From: an uncultured Bacteroidales bacterium
Lineage (GTDB): Bacteria; Bacteroidota; Bacteroidia; Bacteroidales; UBA932
DNA length: 64,000 nt
Direction: 5' to 3'
Assembly: GCA_900316245.1 (NCBI GenBank)
Contig: ONCE01000009.1
Location: 23,423-87,422, forward strand
Position 1 is the first letter of the stretch. Each line of letters starts with the position of its first letter. Both the position numbers and the translations under genes were made by a program. The notes under the pieces are model-generated. The model was given only the letters and a program-made list of their open reading frames with translations. It ran no database searches and was not told where the DNA came from. Of this stretch, positions 1-7,409 are shown one piece after another.

Positions 1-123
1 TTCTGCCAGCAGCACGTTTTCCCCCTGTCCCAGGAGGTTCCCCATCAGGGTGACATCGGCCCTTCTTCCTACGAAGTTCTTGCCGGTGACGTACTGCGAA
101 TAAGGGAAAGGGGTATCAATCAT
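1..123 (-). CDS. ATP-binding protein (archaeal-type ATPase/AAA), N-terminal fragment
   Basis: Only the first 41 codons lie in the window; the gene continues past the left edge. The start region reads FPYSQYVTGKNFVGRR, then GQGENVLL. That is the opening typical of the ATPase_2/AAA family of Bacteroidetes proteins, in which a pattern like F-x-G-R is followed by a Gly-rich stretch leading to the Walker A loop; the Walker A itself is outside the window. The ATG overlaps the TGA of the upstream EF-hand membrane protein as ATGA, so the two are probably translationally coupled. Family assignment rests on this short segment only. Confidence 0.6.
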   Translation of the reverse strand, partial: MIDTPFPYSQYVTGKNFVGRRADVTLMGNLLGQGENVLLAE

Positions 124-2336
124 TCTTCTACGGTTTCAGGGGTCTCAACAACGGGCTCTGCTGCAGCGGGGGCTTCCTCCACCTGCTCCTGCGGAGCTTC
201 CGGCTGGGCTTCAGCCTTCTTGAAGCACTTGCCGCTGGACAGGCACCAGTATACGCAACCGGCTACCACCAGGCAGATCACAATGCCACAGAACCATCTC
301 CAGAAGCGCTTCTTGCGGGCGGCGGAATCCACAGCGGTGAGCTTGGGGAACTTGGCCAGCGAGGTGAGCGTCTTTCCGAATCTCACATTCACCAGGGACT
401 TGGCGTTGATGGCCCAGCCATTGGCGTTGAGGACCGGGCCCAGGTCACGCTTGCGGAGTTTTCTCCAGGCAATGAACATAGACGGGCCGGAAATGAGGAG
501 GAGGATGCCCACAATCACCAGCAGCAGCTCCCAGATCTTGAGGCGGGCGGCGCCCTGGACTACAGCTACCAGGAACTGGCCGATAAAGCCTATGGCCATG
601 CCGATGGCGGCAAAGATACCGGCGAACTTGGCAATGTCAAAGCTGGAGGTGGCAGACTTGGCGGCTTCCTTTCCGTCTCCTTCCAGCTTGGTGGAAGTGG
701 CCGTATCGGCCTTGTCGGTGAGGTCGGAGAGGGACTTTTCGTTCTTCTCCGCCGCGCTCTTGTCTATCTTGTCGCTGATCATCCGGGCCACCTTCTTGTA
801 AGGGGACCAGAAGGCCTGGCGCACGGAGATGGGATTGTCCACGATGGCGATGACCTTGGCGGTGTAGTCGTTGCCGTCTCGGTCGTAGAAGACGGCGTTC
901 TTGCCCTCGCGCAGGCCGTCCACGTCTCCGTCCGTGAGCACGGCGGCAATGTTGAAACTCTTGCCCAGTTTCTCACTGGTGCAGGTGCAGTACAGGATGT
1001 ACATACCGCTGAGCGAGGAGATTTCCGGGGAAGGACCGTCTACCTTGATGCAGAGGTCCGTGCTGCGCTGGTCTATGAACAGGCGGCCGGCCTGGAACAT
1101 AGCCTTCTTGTCCTTGGCATAGAAATCGGACAGGACCACATAGTTGTTGAGGAAGCGGTAGAAGTACTTCTCCAGGCGCAGGACCTTGTCCACTTCTTCG
1201 ATGGAAAGGGCGTTGGCTTCTTCGGCCTTGTCCTTTTCGATGAGTTCCAGCAGGGCGGCTTTCTTGTCTTCCTTGAGGATGGCCTTCACGGCATCCAGGC
1301 CCAGGGCTTCCACCTCTGCGCCCTTCTTCTCGGCCAGCCAGGCGGTGTAGGGAGCAAACTGGGAGCACAGGGTGGCCCAGTCTGCCTCGGTGATCTGGTC
1401 TTTCTTCCAGCCGGTGAGTTCCACCAGGGCATCCACGGCGGCCTTCCAGGCGGGGTTCACGGACTTGATGTCCAGCACGCAGTCTGCGGTGGGCTTGGCC
1501 AGCGGCTGCTGGGCAATCTCCTCGGAAGCGGAGGCCAGGGAGCCCTCGATGGCGGCAATCTTGTCCACGTTCACATCTACGGCCGCAGCGGTGGCGGCAT
1601 CGAAGCCGATGAGCTTGCAGCGCATGAAATAGTCTGCCATCTTGTCTTCCAGGGCCTTGACGGCTGCGTAGGCGTCTGCGGTCTTGTCTCCGAAGGCAAA
1701 GACCTCCTTGGTGGCGTCTTTCTGCCACTGGGCATAGTCTGCGCAGGCGGCGTAGAAGGCGTCGATATGCTCTGCGGTAATGCCGGGAACGCCGCTGCGG
1801 TCCACGGCCGAGGCAATGCCGGCAATGGTCTCGATGAGTTTGGAAGTGGCTTCATCGGAAGCGCTGGCGGGGGTAATGATGCCATCTCCGTTGAACTGCG
1901 TACCGGCAAAGATGCGTACGTTGTCGGACGTATCTTCCAGGGAGATGGAGTCCTTCTTGATGCCCAGGTTGTTCAGGATTTGACGGGCCGAAGACTGCAG
2001 GCGGGCCCCTACGGGATCCTCTGCATTGAAGTCATCCAGCTGAAGGGTATCGCTTTCCTTGAGGAGGATGTCAGGGTCCTTGAGGATGCTGGTGATCCAC
2101 TTGGCGGTGGCGATTACCTCGTCTACGCGAATCTTGCCATCTGCGTCTACATCGATGTATCCCAGACAGGCAGGGTCAAATTCCAGGTTCTTGACGGGGC
2201 AGCTCAGGACCGTCCACATCTTGCGGTCCAACTCTCCCAGATGACGGATGTCTTCTCCGCTCTGAATCTTGACGCGGACCGTTCCTCCAACCGGGGCGAA
2301 GGTCCAGGGATAGGTGTTTTTGGCAGGCTTTTTCAT
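120..2336 (-). CDS. EF-hand membrane protein of unknown function
   Basis: A 738-residue protein without a signal peptide. Residues 62-73 (DVDADGKIRVDE) form a textbook 12-residue EF-hand loop with acidic residues at positions 1, 3, 5 and 12; a weaker loop-like stretch, NGDGIITP, follows near residue 148. The middle is long, helical and rich in Ala, Lys and Glu. Two hydrophobic helices lie at about 573-597 and 602-626 and a third at about 683-703, followed by a Pro/Glu/Ala-rich acidic tail. This suggests a large calcium-sensing cytosolic region anchored by C-terminal membrane helices. A TAnnTTTG box lies 45-52 nt upstream. No enzymatic motif was recognised, and the role is unknown. Confidence 0.75.
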   Translation of the reverse strand: MKKPAKNTYPWTFAPVGGTVRVKIQSGEDIRHLGELDRKMWTVLSCPVKNLEFDPACLGYIDVDADGKIRVDEVIATAKWITSILKDPDILLKESDTLQLDDFNAEDPVGARLQSSARQILNNLGIKKDSISLEDTSDNVRIFAGTQFNGDGIITPASASDEATSKLIETIAGIASAVDRSGVPGITAEHIDAFYAACADYAQWQKDATKEVFAFGDKTADAYAAVKALEDKMADYFMRCKLIGFDAATAAAVDVNVDKIAAIEGSLASASEEIAQQPLAKPTADCVLDIKSVNPAWKAAVDALVELTGWKKDQITEADWATLCSQFAPYTAWLAEKKGAEVEALGLDAVKAILKEDKKAALLELIEKDKAEEANALSIEEVDKVLRLEKYFYRFLNNYVVLSDFYAKDKKAMFQAGRLFIDQRSTDLCIKVDGPSPEISSLSGMYILYCTCTSEKLGKSFNIAAVLTDGDVDGLREGKNAVFYDRDGNDYTAKVIAIVDNPISVRQAFWSPYKKVARMISDKIDKSAAEKNEKSLSDLTDKADTATSTKLEGDGKEAAKSATSSFDIAKFAGIFAAIGMAIGFIGQFLVAVVQGAARLKIWELLLVIVGILLLISGPSMFIAWRKLRKRDLGPVLNANGWAINAKSLVNVRFGKTLTSLAKFPKLTAVDSAARKKRFWRWFCGIVICLVVAGCVYWCLSSGKCFKKAEAQPEAPQEQVEEAPAAAEPVVETPETVEE

Positions 2337-2381
2337 ATGGCTTTTAGTTTAGTATTCAAGTCTATAACAATTGTGTTACCA

Positions 2382-2430
2382 CAAATATAATAAATAATTT
2401 TGTCCGTTGTCAAAAATTTTCTAACTTTGC
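2382..2430. promoter_or_regulatory. Divergent overlapping promoters for the EF-hand protein gene and rpsU
   Basis: Two Bacteroidetes -7 boxes face away from each other. The minus-strand box TATATTTG is at 2382-2389, with a TTG -33 element 21 nt further upstream (2411-2413). The plus-strand box TAACTTTG is at 2422-2429, with TTG at 2400-2402, 19 nt away. Each -33 element falls close to or inside the other promoter's footprint, so the two promoters may compete for polymerase. Confidence 0.7.
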
Positions 2431-2446
2431 AGCCCAATTGAAAAAA

Positions 2447-2454
2447 AAGGAGGT
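2447..2454 (+). promoter_or_regulatory. Strong Shine-Dalgarno of rpsU
   Basis: AAGGAGGT lies about 8 nt before the rpsU ATG and is nearly a full complement of the 16S 3' end. Almost no other gene in this window has such a site. In Bacteroidetes the anti-Shine-Dalgarno is sequestered on the ribosome with the help of bS21. A strong site on the bS21 gene is therefore expected for autoregulation, as described in Flavobacterium. Confidence 0.85.
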
Positions 2455-2462
2455 GTAAAAGC

Positions 2463-2657
2463 ATGATCATCGTTCCCATCAAAGAAGGCGAAAACATCGA
2501 GAGAGCCCTGAAAAAGTTCAAGCGTAAGTTCGAAAAGACCGGCGCTGTCCGCGAGATGCGCGCCCGCAAAAACTTCGAGAAGCCTTCCGTGAAGAAGCGC
2601 ATGGCGCTCCAGAAGGCTATCTATGTTCAGCAGCTTCGTCTTCAGGAGGAGCAGTAA
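2463..2657 (+). CDS. rpsU: 30S ribosomal protein bS21
   Basis: A 64-residue basic protein with the bS21 start MIIVPIKEGENIERALKKFK and the conserved Arg/Lys-rich helix (ARKNFEKPS). Length is normal for Bacteroidetes. It sits at the 30S platform near the 16S rRNA 3' end and, in this phylum, takes part in hiding the anti-Shine-Dalgarno. It has its own promoter, a roughly 30-nt leader with an exceptional Shine-Dalgarno, and its own terminator, so it is probably monocistronic and self-controlled. Confidence 0.97.
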   Translation: MIIVPIKEGENIERALKKFKRKFEKTGAVREMRARKNFEKPSVKKRMALQKAIYVQQLRLQEEQ

Positions 2658-2684
2658 GCTTTTTACGCAACCTTACATTATAAA

Positions 2685-2709
2685 AACCAGCCTTCGGGTT
2701 GGTTTTTTT
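2685..2709 (+). terminator. Intrinsic terminator after rpsU
   Basis: An 8-bp stem AACCAGCC/GGTTGGTT (one G-U pair) with a TTCG tetraloop is followed by a run of T. It lies 27 nt after the rpsU stop and separates rpsU from dnaX. Confidence 0.9.
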
Positions 2710-2746
2710 GATTTTGGGACCTTGGTTCTATTTCGCCGTTTTTTGT

Positions 2747-2754
2747 TATATTTG
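2747..2754 (+). promoter_or_regulatory. dnaX promoter -7 box abutting the start codon
   Basis: TATATTTG matches TAnnTTTG, with a TTG at 2722-2724 as a possible -33 element. Only 6 nt separate the box from the dnaX ATG, so transcription should start at or just before the start codon. Confidence 0.6.
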
Positions 2755-2760
2755 TAGTCT

Positions 2761-4485
2761 ATGAGTGACTACATTGTATCGGCCCGGAAATATCGGCCGG
2801 ATTCGTTTGAAACCCTTATAGGCCAGGACAACATTGCCCGCACGCTGTCCAACTCCATCCGGAGGGGGCAGCTGGCCCACGCCTATCTTTTCTGCGGTCC
2901 CCGTGGAGTGGGCAAAACCACCACAGCGCGCATCTTTGCCAAGATGATCAACTGCGCCAACCCGGGCCCGGAGATGGAGCCCTGCGGAGAGTGCGAGTCC
3001 TGCGTCAGTTTCCAGGAAGGCCGAAGCTATTGCATCCACGAGCTGGACGCCGCCTCCAACAACTCCGTAGAGGACATCAAGGCCCTTATGGAGAAAGTGC
3101 AGGTGCCTCCGCAGGTGGGCAAGTACAGTGTATACATCATAGACGAGGTCCATATGCTCTCGCAGAGCGCTTTCAACGCTTTCCTCAAAACGCTGGAAGA
3201 GCCCCCGGCACACGCCATCTTCATTCTGGCCACCACGGAGAAGCACAAGATTCTCCCCACCATCCTGAGCCGCTGCCAGACGTATGACTTCAACCGCATT
3301 TCCATCCCGGACATGGTCCGGAACCTCCGCAGCATCGCAGAGAAGGAAGGCGTAAAGATAGACGACGAATCCCTCCACGTAATAGCCTCCAAGGCCGATG
3401 GCGCCATGCGCGACGCCCTCACCATCTTTGACCAGACGGTGGCTTTCTGCGGAACGGATGTCCAATACCAGGATGTCATCAGAAACCTCAACGTCCTGGA
3501 TTACGAATACACTTTCAAGATGGTGGAAGACTTCCTCACCGGCAATTACGCAGACGCCTTCCTCATCCTGGACGAGATTCTGGCCAAGGGCTTCAACGCC
3601 CTGCATTTCGTAGGCTCGCTGTCCAGCCATCTCCGCAACCTGGTGGTGGCCAAGACCGGCGGCCTGGAGCCCCTGCTGGAACTGCCCGATTCCCTGAAGA
3701 AGCGCTATCAGGAGCAAGCCGCCCGCTGCTCCAACCAGTTCCTCTTCGAGGCCCTGGGCATCACCAAAGAATGTGAGACCGGCTACAAGGCGGCCGTCAA
3801 CCCCCGCCTCCACATCGAGTTCTCCCTGATGCGCCTGAGCTACATCCTGGGCAAGCCGCAGGCTCAGATTCCCGGTCAGGCCGGGAATGACGCAAAGCCC
3901 GCCGCTGTCATACCGAGCGAAGCGAGCGTATCTCCTGCCCCGAAGGTCGAAGCTCCTACTCCTGTCATACCGAGCGAAGCGAGCGTATCTCCTGCTCCCG
4001 CCCCTTCCCGTCGCCGGGCCCCCAAGACCGGATCGGCCCTCTCTATGAGCGCCATTATGGAGGAGGACCAGAAGGAAGAGGCCGCTCCGGAGGCTGCTAC
4101 CGAGAGCCAGGCCCTGCCGGAAGACGAGACCCTCCGCCTCAAATGGAAAGAACTGGCCGGCCAGTACAGCGCCAAGCCGCGTCTGGCCAATATGCTCTCC
4201 AGCGGCAACATCAACCTCAGTGAAGAGAACGGAATCAAAGTTGTAGAGTTCTTCGTGATCAACGAGGCCCAGAAGCAGTGGGTGGAAGAAAAGATGCTCC
4301 GCGAACTGGAAGGCAAACTCCGTGACCTGGCGGGCTGCCAGAAGGTAAACGTGATGGTTTCCGTCACCCCTATGGAAGAGGCCGAAAAGAAACCCTATAT
4401 GCCGGAAGAAAAGGCCAAAGACCTGATGGAAAAGAACCCCGAAGTTAGAGCCCTAGTGGCCGATTTCGGACTAGATACTAAGTAA
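2761..4485 (+). CDS. dnaX: DNA polymerase III subunit gamma/tau
   Basis: The clamp-loader ATPase of the replisome, 574 residues. Residues 1-230 hold the AAA+ module: Walker [10 protein letters not shown] near residue 45, a four-Cys zinc module (C-x8-C-x2-C-x2-C) near 65-83, Walker B DEVHML near 127, and the sensor-1 region [17 protein letters not shown]. The collar domain follows to about residue 365. A low-complexity Pro/Ala/Ser linker (about 369-420) then leads to a tau-like C-terminal domain. The linker contains a hairpin sequence and two exact in-frame copies of a 33-bp repeat that resemble interspersed genomic repeats rather than ordinary coding sequence. lptB follows after 2 nt. Confidence 0.97.
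   Translation: MSDYIVSARKYRPDSFETLIGQDNIARTLSNSIRRGQLAHAYLFCGPRGVGKTTTARIFAKMINCANPGPEMEPCGECESCVSFQEGRSYCIHELDAASNNSVEDIKALMEKVQVPPQVGKYSVYIIDEVHMLSQSAFNAFLKTLEEPPAHAIFILATTEKHKILPTILSRCQTYDFNRISIPDMVRNLRSIAEKEGVKIDDESLHVIASKADGAMRDALTIFDQTVAFCGTDVQYQDVIRNLNVLDYEYTFKMVEDFLTGNYADAFLILDEILAKGFNALHFVGSLSSHLRNLVVAKTGGLEPLLELPDSLKKRYQEQAARCSNQFLFEALGITKECETGYKAAVNPRLHIEFSLMRLSYILGKPQAQIPGQAGNDAKPAAVIPSEASVSPAPKVEAPTPVIPSEASVSPAPAPSRRRAPKTGSALSMSAIMEEDQKEEAAPEAATESQALPEDETLRLKWKELAGQYSAKPRLANMLSSGNINLSEENGIKVVEFFVINEAQKQWVEEKMLRELEGKLRDLAGCQKVNVMVSVTPMEEAEKKPYMPEEKAKDLMEKNPEVRALVADFGLDTK
3868..3995 (+). repeat. Interspersed repeat modules embedded in the dnaX linker
   Basis: A perfect hairpin, ATTCCCGG-TCAG-CCGGGAAT (3868-3887), is followed by two identical 33-bp units starting TGTCATACCGAGCGAAGCGA at 3906-3938 and 3963-3995. 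Their offset is 57 bp, a multiple of three, so the frame is kept. Each unit encodes [11 protein letters not shown]. Related GAGCGAAGCGA sequence recurs in the non-coding repeat patch near 38.1 kb. Confidence 0.75.
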
Positions 4486-4487
4486 TT

Positions 4488-5291
4488 ATGAAGCTCCGCG
4501 CAGAAAAACTGGTCAAGAAATACGGCGTCCGCACGGTTGTGAAGGGCGTCTCGATGGAAGTGAAGCAAGGAGAGATTGTGGGCTTCCTGGGCCCCAACGG
4601 CGCCGGCAAAACCACCAGTTTCTATATGATTACCGGCCAGATCAAGCCCAACGGCGGCCGGATTTTCCTGGACGACGACGAGGGCAACACCACGGAAATC
4701 ACCAACCTGCCTATGTACCAGCGTGCCCAGAAGGGCATCGGCTACTTGCCGCAGGAGGCCTCCGTGTTCCGCAGAATGTCCGTAGAAGACAACATCCTCT
4801 CCGTGATGGAACTTTCCAAGAGCACGGAGAATATGACCAAGGCCCAGCGGCTGGAGCGTATGGAGCGCCTCATTGACGAGTTCAACCTCTCCAAGGTCCG
4901 CAAATCCCTGGGCATCCAGCTTTCCGGCGGCGAGCGCCGCCGCTGCGAGATTGCCCGCGCCCTGGCCGTAGATCCCAAGTTCATCCTCCTGGACGAGCCG
5001 TTCGCCGGCGTGGACCCCATTGCCGTGGAAGACATCCAGTACATCATTGCCAAACTGAAATACCGCAACATCGGCGTCATCATCACGGACCACAACGTGG
5101 GTGAAACCCTGGCCATCACAGACCGCGCCTACCTCCTGTACGAAGGCGTCATCCTCCAGGCCGGTACTCCCGAGGCCCTGGCTTCCGACGAAGACGTCCG
5201 CACCAAGTACCTGGGTTCCGGCTTCGTACTAAAGCGCTCTAAATCAGTGGAAAGAGCCCGCGCCGAGGTAGAGAGCGAAAAGATCGTCTAG
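4488..5291 (+). CDS. lptB: Lipopolysaccharide export ABC transporter ATP-binding protein LptB
   Basis: A 267-residue ABC ATPase powering the Lpt machine that moves LPS from the inner to the outer membrane. It has Walker [11 protein letters not shown] near residue 34, the LptB-typical Q-loop segment ([18 protein letters not shown]), signature LSGGERRR, Walker [14 protein letters not shown] and the switch His in [10 protein letters not shown]. The C-terminal extension after residue 240 is slightly longer than in E. coli. It starts 2 nt after dnaX and is probably co-transcribed with it. The membrane partners LptF and LptG are not in this window. Confidence 0.95.
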   Translation: MKLRAEKLVKKYGVRTVVKGVSMEVKQGEIVGFLGPNGAGKTTSFYMITGQIKPNGGRIFLDDDEGNTTEITNLPMYQRAQKGIGYLPQEASVFRRMSVEDNILSVMELSKSTENMTKAQRLERMERLIDEFNLSKVRKSLGIQLSGGERRRCEIARALAVDPKFILLDEPFAGVDPIAVEDIQYIIAKLKYRNIGVIITDHNVGETLAITDRAYLLYEGVILQAGTPEALASDEDVRTKYLGSGFVLKRSKSVERARAEVESEKIV

Positions 5292-5295
5292 AGTT

Positions 5296-5311
5296 TGGCA
5301 CACCTCTTGCA
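5296..5311 (+). promoter_or_regulatory. Sigma-54-type promoter downstream of lptB
   Basis: TGGCAC-N5-TTGCA matches the -24/-12 consensus of RpoN promoters with the exact spacing and invariant GG and GC. It begins 5 nt after the lptB stop. The expected start near 5322 would give a transcript of about 70 nt ending at the hairpin at 5364-5389. No convincing ORF lies in that span. It could drive a small RNA or be a chance match. Confidence 0.55.
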
Positions 5312-5321
5312 TTAACTAAGC

Positions 5322-5389
5322 CAGGTTAGTTTTAGTTGGTTTAGTTAATAATAGGTTAGAATGAAAGGCTGCAGGGATGCAGCCTTTTT
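5322..5389 (+). ncRNA. Putative short sigma-54-dependent transcript
   Basis: The interval between the predicted sigma-54 start site and the intrinsic terminator is about 68 nt. It is rich in GTTAG/GTTTAG repeats and A/T and carries no ORF with a plausible start and stop inside it. It is proposed only from the promoter-terminator pairing; no RNA family is recognised. Confidence 0.35.
5364..5389. terminator. Bidirectional terminator between lptB and the S41 protease gene
   Basis: A perfect 10-bp stem AAAGGCTGCA/TGCAGCCTTT with a GGGA loop is followed by T residues on the plus strand. The symmetric A/T edges let it act on the minus strand too. It sits between converging transcripts. Confidence 0.85.
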
Positions 5390-7000
5390 CTATTGTTGCT
5401 CAGCGGGATTGGAGATGAGCTCCAGGGCTTTGTTGACGGTTTCGTCTACGGGAAGATAGTACTTGTAGAAAGCGTTGTCCCCCAGTTTGGAGTAGCGGGC
5501 GATGAGCGCCTTGAGCTGCGGGACCAGGTAGGACTCGGTGGCTTCCCACTCGGCGGGCGTGCAGGTGATGCCGTCCTTCTTCTTGGCGTAGGCCAGGAAA
5601 TCGGCCTTCAGATTGAGACCGGCCAGGAAGGCATCCATCTGAGGGAAAGAATCGATCTTGGAGAGGGCGCCGGTATGGCGGTCGAAGATGTCCGAGGCGA
5701 AGCGCATCTGCGTGGCCTTGCGGTTGCAGGCAATGAAGAAGGCCGATGCCCGGGTGGTATCCATAGGCACAAAGACATCCGGCATAATGCCGCCGCCTCC
5801 GTATACCACACGGCCTCCGCGGGTGTAGTGCACGTCTTCCTTATTGAGTTTCACACTGTCGGCGCTGAAGACCTCTCCGTCGGCGTAGCGGCGGTAAATG
5901 TCGTAACTGTAATCGGTCCTGGTGTCTCCGTAGGGCTTCTGGATGCATCGGCCCGAAGGCGTGTAATAACGCGCCACGGTGAGGCGGATGCCGGATTTAT
6001 CCGTGAAGAAGAAGGGTTCCTGCACCAGGCCCTTGCCAAAGGAGCGGCGGCCCACTACGGTTCCGCGGTCGTTGTCCTGGATGGCTCCGGCAAAGATTTC
6101 GCTGGCGCTGGCAGAGTTCTCGCTGATGAGCACCGAAAGCTTGACGCTCTGGAGCTGGCCGCTTCCATCGGCCTTGTATACCTCCTTGGCCCTATGCTTT
6201 CCTTCCAGGTAAACGATGGTGTCTCCGGAAGAGAGGAAGTCGTTGGAAAGGAGGAGGGCCTGGTCCATATAGCCGCCGGTGTTGTCCCGGATATCGAAGA
6301 TGAGATGGGCCATTCCCTGGTCCAGGAGTTCCATAGCGGCCGTGTGGCACTCTTTGTAAGTGGTGCGGGAGAACTTGCCCAGGCGGAGGTAACCCACGCC
6401 GGGACGGACCATAAAGGCGGCGTCCATACTGTGCACGGGAATCTTGCCGCGGGTAATTTCAAAGGGAATCACGTCTCCCCCACGCTTGACCGTAATGACC
6501 ACCTTGCTGCCCGAAGGGCCCTTGATGCGGCTCACCATACTGTCCTGCGGGAACTTGACACCGGCTATCACCTTGTCGTCTACCTTCAGAAGACGGTCTC
6601 CGGGCTGCAGGCCCACCTTCTCGGAGGGGCCGCCCGCAATGACCTCCAGCACGATGGCGGTGTCGTTGGGGACGTTGAACTGGATGCCAATGCCGTCAAA
6701 GTTGCCGGCGAGTTCCTGCTCGGAAGCCTCCAGCTGCACGGGCGGGAGGTACACCGAGTGGGGGTCCAGCTTGGCCAGTGCGGCCGTGACGGCGGCGTCG
6801 GTCATTCCTTCCATATTGACCGTATCCACATAATTCTTCTCAACGATATCCAAGATAAGGTTGAGTTTGCGCCAGTCTGTGTACTGGGAACGGATGAGGT
6901 GCTGCTTTTCGCGGTAGCGGACAATGGAGAAGGTGACCATGGCCCCAATGGCCACGCCCAGCACCACTTCCAGGATATGGATGACGGTTCTTTTCTGCAT
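5390..7000 (-). CDS. S41 family C-terminal processing peptidase
   Basis: A 536-residue periplasmic serine protease of the CtpA/Prc family, held by an N-terminal signal anchor (about 8-28). A PDZ domain spans about 100-180 (VGLQPGDRLLKVDDK). The S41 catalytic domain follows, with nucleophile Ser in NSASASE near 298 and general-base Lys in SFGKG near 323, plus the substrate-rim motif FDIRDNTGGYMDQA. Such proteases trim or degrade exported proteins from their C-termini. It is the last gene of a four-gene minus-strand operon, 4 nt after the deaminase gene. Confidence 0.93.
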   Translation of the reverse strand: MQKRTVIHILEVVLGVAIGAMVTFSIVRYREKQHLIRSQYTDWRKLNLILDIVEKNYVDTVNMEGMTDAAVTAALAKLDPHSVYLPPVQLEASEQELAGNFDGIGIQFNVPNDTAIVLEVIAGGPSEKVGLQPGDRLLKVDDKVIAGVKFPQDSMVSRIKGPSGSKVVITVKRGGDVIPFEITRGKIPVHSMDAAFMVRPGVGYLRLGKFSRTTYKECHTAAMELLDQGMAHLIFDIRDNTGGYMDQALLLSNDFLSSGDTIVYLEGKHRAKEVYKADGSGQLQSVKLSVLISENSASASEIFAGAIQDNDRGTVVGRRSFGKGLVQEPFFFTDKSGIRLTVARYYTPSGRCIQKPYGDTRTDYSYDIYRRYADGEVFSADSVKLNKEDVHYTRGGRVVYGGGGIMPDVFVPMDTTRASAFFIACNRKATQMRFASDIFDRHTGALSKIDSFPQMDAFLAGLNLKADFLAYAKKKDGITCTPAEWEATESYLVPQLKALIARYSKLGDNAFYKYYLPVDETVNKALELISNPAEQQ

Positions 7001-7004
7001 ACGG

Positions 7005-7409
7005 TTACTGAATCTGTTCCACCTCTATTCCGGCGCGGGCCAGGAGATCGATGCCGTCCGTGAGGCGGTAGGCATCCCTATACACCACGCGGCGGATGCC
7101 GGACTGGATAATGAGTTTGGCACACTCTGCGCAGGGCGAAGCCGTCACATAGAGCGTGGCACCTTCACTGCTGTTGCCGCTCTTGGCCACCTTGGTAATG
7201 GCATTGGCTTCGGCGTGCAGGACGTAGGGCTTGGTTACTCCGTTCTCGTCTTCGCAGATGTTCTCGAAGCCCGAGGGGGTTCCGTTGTATCCGTCCGAAA
7301 TGATGGTGCGGTCCTTGACCAGCAGGGCTCCCACCTTCCTGCGCTTGCAGTAGGAGTTCTGGGCCCATACTTCGGCCATTTGCAAATAGCTGCGGTCGAA
7401 TTTTTCCAT
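7005..7409 (-). CDS. dCMP deaminase family protein
   Basis: A 134-residue zinc deaminase of the ComEB/deoxycytidylate deaminase type, converting dCMP to dUMP for dTTP synthesis. The zinc site is visible as HAEAN (His ligand and catalytic Glu) and PCAEC (two Cys ligands). The segment SDGYNGTPSGFEN is characteristic of this group. Its ATG overlaps the last base of the acyl-CoA ligase gene, so translation is probably coupled. Confidence 0.93.
   Translation of the reverse strand: MEKFDRSYLQMAEVWAQNSYCKRRKVGALLVKDRTIISDGYNGTPSGFENICEDENGVTKPYVLHAEANAITKVAKSGNSSEGATLYVTASPCAECAKLIIQSGIRRVVYRDAYRLTDGIDLLARAGIEVEQIQ

Noticed and set aside
7113-7130. A second sigma-54-like site (TGGCACACTCTGCGC)
   Set aside because: The -12 element lacks TTGC at the right spacing, and it lies inside the dCMP deaminase coding region.
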